Positions 1 to 5,462 of a DNA stretch of 10,058 nucleotides are shown in pieces; the first letter of the stretch is position 1; the number at the start of each line of letters is the position of its first letter. The stretch spans positions 1 to 10,058 of the forward strand of contig JAKSUE010000029.1 of assembly GCA_024409165.1 (NCBI GenBank), in the 5' to 3' direction. The notes beneath the pieces are model-generated. The model was not told the origin of the DNA. It was given only the letters and a program-made list of their open reading frames with translations, and did no database searches. This DNA is from an archaeon (lineage in GTDB: Archaea; Methanobacteriota; Methanobacteria; Methanobacteriales; Methanobacteriaceae). The translations under genes and the position numbers were made by a program.

Positions 1-35
1 ATAGTTTTATTCGATAATTTCATATTCTAGTCCTC

Positions 36-90
36 TTATATATCTATTATATATCCATTATATATCTCTTATATTAATCTTATATAAATC
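36..90. repeat. Five tandem 11-bp repeats upstream of the wHTH gene
   Basis: Five consecutive 11-base units start at 36, 47, 58, 69 and 80, reading TTATATATCTA, TTATATATCCA, TTATATATCTC, TTATATTAATC and TTATATAAATC. A related TTGTATAAATC lies at 100-110. The period is close to one DNA helical turn, so the units would face the same side of the helix. The last unit doubles as a TATA-like box for the regulator gene that follows. A phased operator array for autoregulation is an inference; a slipped low-complexity AT tract is the alternative. Confidence 0.7.
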
Positions 91-110
91 TGATAATTCT
101 TGTATAAATC
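80..110 (+). promoter_or_regulatory. TATA-like promoter elements of the wHTH regulator
   Basis: Two TATA-like boxes are visible, TATATAAATC at 81-90 and TGTATAAATC at 101-110. Archaeal transcription normally starts about 25 bases past the box, so the first would give a start near 110 (about 10 bases before ATG 121) and the second near 131 (about 10 bases before ATG 142). Neither ATG has a clear Shine-Dalgarno sequence, which fits a very short leader. Confidence 0.45.
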
Positions 111-141
111 AATTTTATTAATGATAAATAAAACTTACTAT

Positions 142-414
142 ATGAAAACAGAAAAACAACTTATAAGCTTAAGTGCTTATATCCTAATCTCCAAAAATAG
201 AACTTCTGTTTTTAAAGCCCTTGAAAATAATGGAAAAATGCCTCGTGATTTAGCTAAAGAAACACATATCCGGCCAAATTATGTTAGTGCTTTATTAGCA
301 GAACTAAAAGAAAAAGACATTGTTGAATGCATTAATCCTGAAGTACATAAAGGAAAAGTCTATATACTAACAGAAAAAGGAAAACAAATCTCAGAATTCA
401 TGAAAAAAAATTAA
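142..414 (+). CDS. Small winged-helix (MarR/ArsR-like) transcriptional regulator
   Basis: A 90-residue protein made almost entirely of one winged helix-turn-helix domain. Residues 14-30 form the first helix (YILISKNRTSVFKALENN), PRDLAKETHI (34-43) the second, and RPNYVSALLAELKEKDIV (44-61) the recognition helix. KGKVYILTEKGKQI (70-83) forms the wing and last helix. This pattern is common in archaeal MarR/ArsR-type repressors. No ligand domain or metal-binding Cys/His cluster is present, so the effector is unknown. ATG 142 is chosen because related domains begin about ten residues before this first helix. ATG 121 (7 residues longer) and TTG 100 are in frame and possible; no Shine-Dalgarno sequence decides. 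The 11-bp repeat array directly upstream suggests autoregulation (inference). Its target genes cannot be named. Confidence 0.75.
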   Translation: MKTEKQLISLSAYILISKNRTSVFKALENNGKMPRDLAKETHIRPNYVSALLAELKEKDIVECINPEVHKGKVYILTEKGKQISEFMKKN

Positions 415-483
415 TTTAAATAAAAATAGATATTATAAAAAATAAAAAGAAAAAAGATAAATCGCATTTATACGATATTACGT

Positions 484-508
484 TTAAGGAATCCAAACGA
501 TTCCTTAA
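484..508. repeat. Hairpin repeat C (TTAAGGAATC / GATTCCTTAA)
   Basis: A perfect 10-bp inverted repeat, TTAAGGAATC (484-493) and GATTCCTTAA (499-508), with a CAAAC loop. It is a third, shorter relative of the hairpin inside the two 65-bp repeats at 943-1007 and 2231-2295, which have the loop TAAAC. As in those copies, an ATCG/CGAT dyad (461-464, 473-476) lies nearby, but here it is degenerate. It lies between two plus-strand genes. It could end transcription of the upstream gene, or be a dispersed palindromic repeat. Confidence 0.6.
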
Positions 509-614
509 TCATCAACTTCATAACAATAAACATCACTAATTTTTACATACTTAATCAGTCTATTATTTATTATTTTATTATATTACTATATTATTATCTT
601 ATTTTTAAAACCTA

Positions 615-671
615 ATTTATAAAAAATATAATCATTATATATTATAAAAAACTACTATTATAAAAGGAGGA
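615..671 (+). promoter_or_regulatory. Promoter and strong Shine-Dalgarno of the AbrB-like gene
   Basis: An ATTTATAAAA box (615-624) would place the transcript start near 645. AAAGGAGGA (663-671) is a near-perfect Shine-Dalgarno sequence five bases before ATG 677. This is one of the strongest ribosome binding sites in the window and it fixes the start codon. A second AT-rich box at 641-650 is too close to the start codon to keep the Shine-Dalgarno in the transcript. Confidence 0.6.
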
Positions 672-676
672 TTCTA

Positions 677-910
677 ATGGTAGAAATTACTAAAGTTTAT
701 GCGAGAGGTCAAACTGCCATACCTATTTCTATTAGAAAAAAATTAAATATAGAAAAGGATAATCAATTAAATTGGACTATTAAAGATGGTAAAATGGTAG
801 TAGAAGTAATGAAACAAAAAAGTTTAGATGACTTAGTAGGTATTATTGAATTACCTTATGAAACTGATACTGTTGATTTAAAACATAAATCTGCACGAGG
901 ATTATTGTAG
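677..910 (+). CDS. AbrB/SpoVT (VapB-type) antitoxin-like DNA-binding protein, apparently orphan
   Basis: A 77-residue protein with an N-terminal swapped-hairpin AbrB/SpoVT domain. Residues 11-25, GQTAIPISIRKKLNI, match the family signature GQ-x-[VT]-IP-x-x-IR-x-x-L. WTIKDGKMVVEVMK (33-46) completes the small barrel. The C-terminal tail (residues 49-77, ending SARGLL) resembles the toxin-binding tails of VapB antitoxins. Such proteins dimerise, bind their own promoter and neutralise a PIN-domain RNase. Here no toxin follows: the next 140 bases have no usable ORF, and the next gene is convergent. A short open frame (907-978) overlapping the stop codon has a protein-like reading but no start codon. 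The protein is therefore an orphan antitoxin, the survivor of a decayed pair, or a stand-alone AbrB-type regulator. The start is fixed by the strong Shine-Dalgarno sequence. Confidence 0.85.
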   Translation: MVEITKVYARGQTAIPISIRKKLNIEKDNQLNWTIKDGKMVVEVMKQKSLDDLVGIIELPYETDTVDLKHKSARGLL

Positions 911-942
911 TTTATAAATGGGTTGGAAAAAATAAGGAATTT

Positions 943-1007
943 GAAAATCATATAAAAACGATTTTAAAGTTTAATTAAATAAAATAAAGGAATCTAAACG
1001 ATTCCTT
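943..1007. repeat. 65-bp direct repeat, copy A (3' flank of the acyltransferase)
   Basis: These 65 bases match 2231-2295 with two differences (950 A vs 2238 G; 991 A vs 2279 G). The unit holds a first imperfect dyad (AAAATCA...CGATTTT here), an AT-rich spacer with TTTAATTAAAT, and a perfect 8-bp hairpin AAGGAATC-taaac-GATTCCTT (987-1007). Read on the minus strand, the hairpin is followed by a T-rich tract, as in a terminator for the acyltransferase gene that ends at 1051. Confidence 0.9.
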
Positions 1008-1050
1008 AAGAAAGTAATATACAATATCACACAACTTATTACTTATTATA

Positions 1051-2136
1051 TTAATTTTTAATATAAACAATCTTTTTTAAATATTTGACTTTTGAAATTG
1101 CATATACGACCAAATAAGAAAGAATTGTAACAAATAAGAACACAATTATAATATATGCTAAAGGATTTTGAGGTGTGAACTGTTCATAAGGTAATATAAA
1201 TCTTAAAAAGATTTCTAAAAAGATTACATGAATTATATAAACCCCAAATGCTAATTTAGACATGGAAATTAGAGTATTACTTCCTGTTTTTCTATCATCC
1301 AAAATTGTAGTGACTAATAAAAATATTGCACTTCCCCATAAAAGAGAAGCAATTGATAATCCATAGAGAGTTGGATCTCTCATATCATAACCTAACTGTA
1401 AAGCTATAAAACTTCCAACAACAATTATGATAGCTAAAGCATAAATTATTAATCTATTTCTTTTAGATAATTTAAAGTTAGTTAAATACCATCCTACAAG
1501 TAAATAAGGTAAAAAACCCATTAAAGGATAAAGATAAAATGAATTAACAAAATGAACTAATGTTACATCTAAACCAGTAGTTAAAAAATTCAAATAATTT
1601 GGAATAAACTGAACAAAAATAGATCCAAATATCAAAATCAAAATATAATTTTTATTTTCTCTTTTAACAAATAATCTTAAAACAGGTATTAATAAATATA
1701 AACCTATTATCATATACATATACCATAAGTGAGGGTAATCAGACCCTTTAAATGATAACAAATACATAAAAAAGTTGTTAATCACAATAGGTTGACCACT
1801 AAGCATAGGTAAAATAACTGCATAAAATAATCCATAAAAAATTGTCCAACCGATAGTAAGTAAAACTAAAAATAAAAAGGATTCCTTATAAAAAGTTTTA
1901 GTATCAAACTTCTTATCCTCATTCAACAACAAAGCCCCAGAAAGTAAAACAAAAATAGGTACTCCTGCAAATACAATAAATTGTACCATATTACTAATTA
2001 AATATTCATTCCCAGGTGCTGTTTTAAAGTTAATAATCAAATATGCAGCTGCATGATGAAGAATCACAAAAAATAATGCCATTACTCTTAAAACATCATA
2101 ACTTAAATATCTATTACTTTTAATAATATTTGCCAT
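1051..2136 (-). CDS. Acyltransferase-3 family integral membrane O-acyltransferase
   Basis: A 361-residue, highly hydrophobic protein of the acyltransferase-3 family (OafA/WecH-like), which acetylates or otherwise acylates cell-surface sugars or lipids in the membrane. The signature N-terminus is DVLRVMALFFVILHHAA, with Arg17 and the His27-His28 pair in the first membrane segment. A further conserved-looking block is PHLWYMYMIIGLYLLIP (135-151), and FGVYIIH (297-303) matches the usual motif near the C-terminus. About ten membrane segments can be counted and the length is usual for the family. The substrate cannot be read from the sequence; pseudomurein- or glycan-decorating roles are guesses. 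ATG at 2136 has a weak GGTG about 6-9 bases upstream. The gene lies alone between two 65-bp direct repeats, downstream of gdhA on the same strand, so it could have been inserted or duplicated as a cassette (inference). Confidence 0.85.
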   Translation of the reverse strand: MANIIKSNRYLSYDVLRVMALFFVILHHAAAYLIINFKTAPGNEYLISNMVQFIVFAGVPIFVLLSGALLLNEDKKFDTKTFYKESFLFLVLLTIGWTIFYGLFYAVILPMLSGQPIVINNFFMYLLSFKGSDYPHLWYMYMIIGLYLLIPVLRLFVKRENKNYILILIFGSIFVQFIPNYLNFLTTGLDVTLVHFVNSFYLYPLMGFLPYLLVGWYLTNFKLSKRNRLIIYALAIIIVVGSFIALQLGYDMRDPTLYGLSIASLLWGSAIFLLVTTILDDRKTGSNTLISMSKLAFGVYIIHVIFLEIFLRFILPYEQFTPQNPLAYIIIVFLFVTILSYLVVYAISKVKYLKKIVYIKN

Positions 2137-2230
2137 AAAAACACCATTAGAACATAATACTTCAAAAAAACATTAATAAAAAAGTTTAATAAAGGAAAAA
2201 TAAGATTCATTAAATAAAAAAAATAAAAAA

Positions 2231-2295
2231 GAAAATCGTATAAAAACGATTTTAAAGTTTAATTAAATAAAATAAAGGGATCTAAACGATTCCTT
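2231..2295. repeat. 65-bp direct repeat, copy B (overlaps the 3' end of gdhA)
   Basis: The second copy of the repeat at 943-1007, with 63 of 65 positions identical and an offset of 1288 bases. It has a perfect 7-bp hairpin AAAATCG-tataaaa-CGATTTT at its left end. At its right end is AAGGGATC-taaac-GATTCCTT (2275-2295), with one non-Watson-Crick position. The last four sense codons and the TAG stop of gdhA (2282-2296) lie in this right hairpin, so the repeat is partly coding. On the minus strand it would act as the gdhA 3' untranslated region or terminator. Confidence 0.9.
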
Positions 2296-3616
2296 GTGCA
2301 TTCATTGCATCTACTACTTTTTCGAATCCAGCAATGTTTGCTCCTACAACATAATCTCCTTCGAAGCCGTAACGTTTTGCAGCGTCATCAGCGTTGTGGA
2401 AGATGTTGACCATGATGGTTTGGAGTTTTGCATCGACTTCTTCAAAGGTCCAAGGTACTCTTTGAGAGTTTTGAGCCATTTCAAGAGCAGAAGTAGCTAC
2501 ACCACCAGCATTGGAAGCTTTACCTGGAGCAAAGAGAATACCGTTTTCTTGTAAGTATTTAGTTGCTTCTAAGGTAGTTGGCATGTTTGCACCTTCAGCT
2601 ACTGCAATAACATTGTTAGCAACGAGGTTTTTAGCATCTTCTAAGTCTAATTCGTTTTGAGTAGCACATGGGAGAGCTAAATCTACATCTACAGTCCATA
2701 CACCTTTACCTTCGTGGTATTCAGCAGAAGGTCTTGCAGCTGCATATTCAGTTAATCTTGCACGTTTTACTTCTTTAACTTCTTTAAGTAATGCTACATC
2801 GATTCCTTCAGGATCATAAATCCAACCAGTAGAATCAGAACAAGTTACAGGTTTTGCTCCTAATTGTTGAGCTTTTTCAATAGCATAAATAGCTACATTA
2901 CCTGCACCAGAAACTGCACAAGTTTTACCTGCAATATCAATACCATTACATTTTAACATTTCTTGAGTGAAGTATAATAATCCGTATCCAGTAGCTTCAG
3001 TTCTTGCTAAAGATCCACCGAATGATAATCCTTTACCAGTTAATACTCCTTCGTAAAGGTCAGATAATCTTTTGTATTGACCAAATAAGTAACCAACTTC
3101 TCTTGCACCTACACCAATATCTCCAGCTGGAATATCAGTATCTGCACCAATGTATTTGTATAATTCAGTCATGAAAGATTGACAGAATGCCATAACTTCT
3201 CTATCAGATTTTCCTTTAGGATCAAAGTCAGATCCACCTTTACCTCCACCAATTGGAAGGCCAGTTAAGGAGTTTTTAAAGATTTGTTCAAATCCTAAGA
3301 ATTTAATAATACCAATGTTTACAGAAGGGTGGAAACGAAGCCCGCCTTTGTAAGGTCCAATTGCACTATTAAATTGTACTCTGTAACCAGTGTTTACATG
3401 TACTTGTCCTGCATCGTCTACCCAAGGAACTCTAAATTTGAATTGTCTTTCTGGGTTTACTAATCTTTCTAAAAGTGCATCTTTTCTGAATTGTTCTTCA
3501 TTAGCTTCAATAACAACTCTTAAAGATTCTAATACTTCTTTTACAGCTTGATGAAACTCAGGTTCATCAGGGTTTTGTTTTACAATTAAGTCAATTACTT
3601 CATCAACATAGGACAT
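2282..3616 (-). CDS. gdhA: Glutamate dehydrogenase, class I hexameric, probably NADP-dependent
   Basis: A 444-residue enzyme interconverting 2-oxoglutarate plus ammonia and glutamate in the cytoplasm, here most likely for ammonia assimilation. The length and spacing match the bacterial class I enzyme. Lys90 (GPYKGGLRFHP), Lys114, Lys126 (GGGKGGSDFDP) and Asp166 (PAGDIGVG) sit at the substrate and catalytic positions. The Rossmann fold has GAGNVA (237-242). SDSTG (260-264) at the second strand resembles the NADP-type enzymes (Ser-Asp-Ser) rather than the NAD-type. AAGGAGT (3624-3630 on the complement) lies seven bases before the ATG and fixes the start. The C-terminal third, positions about 2330-2460, is clearly less AT-rich than its neighbours. 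The overall sequence looks bacterial (clostridial-like), suggesting transfer from gut bacteria; that is inference. The divergent CARF-like regulator may control it. Confidence 0.97.
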   Translation of the reverse strand: MSYVDEVIDLIVKQNPDEPEFHQAVKEVLESLRVVIEANEEQFRKDALLERLVNPERQFKFRVPWVDDAGQVHVNTGYRVQFNSAIGPYKGGLRFHPSVNIGIIKFLGFEQIFKNSLTGLPIGGGKGGSDFDPKGKSDREVMAFCQSFMTELYKYIGADTDIPAGDIGVGAREVGYLFGQYKRLSDLYEGVLTGKGLSFGGSLARTEATGYGLLYFTQEMLKCNGIDIAGKTCAVSGAGNVAIYAIEKAQQLGAKPVTCSDSTGWIYDPEGIDVALLKEVKEVKRARLTEYAAARPSAEYHEGKGVWTVDVDLALPCATQNELDLEDAKNLVANNVIAVAEGANMPTTLEATKYLQENGILFAPGKASNAGGVATSALEMAQNSQRVPWTFEEVDAKLQTIMVNIFHNADDAAKRYGFEGDYVVGANIAGFEKVVDAMNAQGIV

Positions 3617-3959
3617 AAAAATTACTCCTTATATCAGATAAAAAAATAAATAAAATTATGGTTAATAAACAATTCAACAAATAATTTTATTATACATATA
3701 GTAAATTGAATAATATTTAATTTAAATATAACTATTTTTGAAAAAATTCAATTTACAAATCAATACTAAACATTGACAAATTATAAATATTAATAAGCAA
3801 CAAATAAGTATAATAAGTAAAATAAAGTTTAATTAACAAATAAAGATTTAAATAATCAGATTAATATATTTACAATTCAATATTAAATATTGACAATTAC
3901 TTAAAAATAATAAAAATATTAAAAAAATAAGTAAAAAAATATCAATTTAAGGGATAAAA
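3617..3959. promoter_or_regulatory. Divergent, operator-rich region between gdhA and the CARF-wHTH regulator
   Basis: This 343-base stretch has no gene but several symmetric sites. A perfect 11-bp inverted repeat joins GTAAATTGAAT (3701-3711) to ATTCAATTTAC (3746-3756). CAATATTAAATATTG (3878-3892) is a perfect 15-bp palindrome, and CAATACTAAACATTG (3761-3775) is an imperfect relative. The last two lie inside a 30-base direct repeat starting TTTACAA at 3752 and 3869. On the minus strand GTATAATAAA (3686-3695) is a likely TATA box for gdhA, with the 3701-3711 arm just upstream. For the plus gene, AAGGG at 3948-3952 serves as the Shine-Dalgarno sequence. Confidence 0.6.
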
Positions 3960-4508
3960 ATGAAAATTTTAATATCAAATCTAAAAGGAAAAGACCTACT
4001 CGAAGCAATTATGAAAAACAATATTGATAAAATTGTATCTGTATACACTAATTATAATGAAAATAGTTTACTTGATAAATACTTAGAAAAAGAAAACATT
4101 AAAATTGGAACCACAAACTCAATAGAATTATGTGAAGCACTAACCAACCTCATTAGAAAACATAAAGCAGAAGGAGATGTCTATGTAGCTACAGATGGAA
4201 ACTTCATAGGATCAATGCTTAACTTCACAGCAAACAAAGAAGGAGTAAAAGAAATCTACTACTGCTTTAATAATCAAATAATCCAACTCCCACAATTACA
4301 CCTTAAATTATCAAAAACAAAACTTAAAATCCTAAAAGCCCTTAATGAAAATGAACAAACCGCAATCCTAATTGCTAAAAAAGTAGGCATCTCAAGAGCA
4401 ATGACTTATAAACACTTAAATGACCTTATTGAAGAAGGCCTTGTAAAACAAACACAAAGATATGAAAAATATTATCTTACAGATGCTGGAAGAATAGCAA
4501 TTATATAA
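3960..4508 (+). CDS. CARF-like sensor domain fused to winged-helix regulator (Csa3/HFX_2341-like)
   Basis: A 182-residue two-domain protein. Residues 1-111 look like a Rossmann-type CARF fold: strand MKILISNL, strand KIVSVYT (24-30), a helix at 54-69, strand DVYVATDGNFIGSMLNF (73-89), and the closing strands EIYYCFNNQIIQLP (98-111), a pattern typical of archaeal CARF regulators. ATDGN (77-81) sits where the nucleotide-binding TGGT-like loop is expected but differs from it. Residues 116-182 form a winged helix: ILKALNENEQTAILIAKKVG, recognition helix ISRAMTYKHLNDLIEEGLV, wing YEKYYLTDAGR. In Csa3 and related families the CARF domain senses a small ligand, classically a cyclic oligonucleotide, and the helix binds DNA. 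No cas gene or CRISPR array is in the window. It is divergent from gdhA across an operator-rich region, so control of gdhA or of itself is plausible. The domain call is from pattern only. Confidence 0.7.
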   Translation: MKILISNLKGKDLLEAIMKNNIDKIVSVYTNYNENSLLDKYLEKENIKIGTTNSIELCEALTNLIRKHKAEGDVYVATDGNFIGSMLNFTANKEGVKEIYYCFNNQIIQLPQLHLKLSKTKLKILKALNENEQTAILIAKKVGISRAMTYKHLNDLIEEGLVKQTQRYEKYYLTDAGRIAII

Positions 4509-4669
4509 AATGTTAAATAAAATATTAAATAGAAAATAAAATAGAAACTAAAATAGAAACTAAAATAAAAAAATAAAATAATACAAAAAATAATATAAAT
4601 AAAAAAATAATATAAATAAAACAATAAAATTATAATAAAAAGTTCAATAAATAAAATTTATAACTAAAA
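4509..4669. repeat. A-rich low-complexity spacer with short tandem repeats
   Basis: The spacer is almost pure A and T. A 12-base unit ATAGAAACTAAA is repeated at 4541-4552 and 4553-4564, followed by two copies of an AATAATATAAATAAA-like unit (about 4588-4620). An ATTATAATAAAA stretch at about 4629-4640 could be the TATA box for the next gene. I see no coding sequence or stable RNA. Confidence 0.5.
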
Positions 4670-4681
4670 GTGAGGCAAAAA

Positions 4682-4972
4682 ATGAAAACTCCAGAATATA
4701 TGAAAAAGGATTTAAACGACTTAAATCCAATTGAAGAAATAAAAAGAGACTACATTGAAAGTAAAGATCTTTTAGGAAATAGAAAAAGTCTTGCATCACT
4801 TTATAAAAAATATTATAATAAATATCGCATCAATAGAAGATTATTCTTAGTTATTCTTAATGAAGCTCATGAAGACATTGGAAGTCCAAAGAGATATGAC
4901 ATCTATAGAAAACAAAATAAAACAAATAATGATTTAATTTATTCAGACATGCCACCACACTATTATGAGTAA
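4682..4972 (+). CDS. Small hypothetical charged protein
   Basis: I do not recognise this protein. From ATG 4682 it has 96 residues, is rich in Lys, Asn, Tyr and Asp, and has no membrane segment, signal peptide or cysteine. Residues 9-40 are charged and probably helical, and RRLFLVILNEAHEDIG (residues 52-67) is the most protein-like core. An upstream in-frame GTG (4670) is better read as part of the ribosome binding site GTGAGG (4670-4675), six bases before the ATG, so the ATG is preferred. The gene stands alone with AT-rich spacers on both sides, on the same strand as the CARF-like regulator 170 bases upstream. The A-rich coding style matches the rest of the genome. The good Shine-Dalgarno and plausible residue mix argue that it is real; its function is unknown. 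Confidence 0.65.
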   Translation: MKTPEYMKKDLNDLNPIEEIKRDYIESKDLLGNRKSLASLYKKYYNKYRINRRLFLVILNEAHEDIGSPKRYDIYRKQNKTNNDLIYSDMPPHYYE

Positions 4973-5076
4973 TGTAATAAGTTAGTAATCTTACTATCAA
5001 TAATTTAAAAAAAATTATAAAAAAATTATAAAAATTTTAAAAAAATCTTGTATAAAATCATAAAAATAAAGAAATA

Positions 5077-5084
5077 TTTATAAA
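5077..5084 (+). promoter_or_regulatory. TATA box of the putative structured RNA
   Basis: TTTATAAA, preceded by an A-rich stretch (GAAATA) that may serve as the BRE. Its centre is about 27 bases upstream of position 5107, where a long-range stem begins. That is the spacing expected between an archaeal TATA box and the transcript start. Confidence 0.6.
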
Positions 5085-5103
5085 TGAAAAAAATAAAAAT
5101 ATT

Positions 5104-5336
5104 AAGTAGGATTAACATTGGATGAAAACACTAATTAATCTCTATTATGTTAATTAAATATTTTCTTTAAAAAAGAACATAACAACCCAAATCTGAATAA
5201 TTTATATTTATCGATAAATTATGAGGATTATTGATGTTATATCAATAAAAAAAGAAATAAAAGATTAGAAACTAACGCCGTTGTGTTCTTTTTATCCAAT
5301 CCTTTTGAAAATTAATCCTATCTTTTATCTTTTTTT
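5104..5336 (+). ncRNA. Putative structured non-coding RNA, about 230 nt, unidentified
   Basis: The ends of this gene-free stretch pair with each other in a nested way: TAGGATTAA (5107-5115) with TTAATCCTA (5312-5320), ATTGGAT (5117-5123) with ATCCAAT (5294-5300), and AACAC (5127-5131) with GTGTT (5283-5287). That gives 21 base pairs in three helices. Inside are hairpins TAATTAA/TTAATTA (5132-5138, 5150-5156), ATAATTTAT/ATAAATTAT (5197-5205, 5214-5222), TATTGAT/ATCAATA (5229-5235, 5241-5247) and TTAG/CTAA (5265-5275). A TATA box lies 27 bases upstream and a T7 run closes it. There is no ORF of note. I see no hallmark of RNase P RNA, SRP RNA or a C/D or H/ACA guide. A miniature inverted-repeat element is the main alternative, but the promoter and terminator argue for an RNA gene. 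Confidence 0.6.
5321..5336 (+). terminator. T-rich terminator of the putative RNA
   Basis: TCTTTTATC followed by seven T residues (5330-5336) lies directly after the closing strand of the long-range stem. Runs of T are the normal intrinsic termination signal in archaea. Confidence 0.6.
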
Positions 5337-5338
5337 AA

Positions 5339-5359
5339 GGGTTTAATAATCAAAAACCC
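5339..5359. repeat. Small GGGTTT/AAACCC hairpin
   Basis: GGGTTT (5339-5344) can pair with AAACCC (5354-5359) around a nine-base loop. It lies just past the RNA terminator and about 100 bases past the dph5 stop on the other strand, in the middle of a convergent spacer. It may reinforce termination from either side. Neither strand carries a T run immediately after it. Confidence 0.35.
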
Positions 5360-5462
5360 ACTATTTTAACATTTTAACAATTCAAAAAAAGCTATTTTTA
5401 AAATACTTATAATAAAATAAAAAATATTAGATTTAAAAGAATACTAAATGTTACAATAAAAA

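Noticed and set aside
36..110. CRISPR-like array
   Set aside because: The units are 11 bp, directly abutting and low in complexity, with no spacers.
2294..2554. Plus-strand 86-residue open frame antisense to gdhA
   Set aside because: It lies wholly within the strongly supported gdhA gene and has no ribosome binding site or recognisable domain.
5117..5200. Box C/D guide RNA (GGATGAA near 5120, CTGA at 5193)
   Set aside because: The C box is imperfect, the boxes are too far apart for an archaeal C/D RNA, and GGATGAA is part of the long-range stem.
5107..5320. Miniature inverted-repeat transposable element
   Set aside because: No target-site duplication is visible outside the inverted ends, and the correctly spaced TATA box and T7 run favour an RNA gene. 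Not fully excluded without a genome-wide copy search.
5104..5336. Retron-type or RNase P/SRP RNA identity for the structured RNA
   Set aside because: Terminal pairing resembles a retron RNA but no reverse transcriptase gene is near. The conserved cores of RNase P RNA and SRP RNA are not visible, and the length and low GC do not fit SRP.
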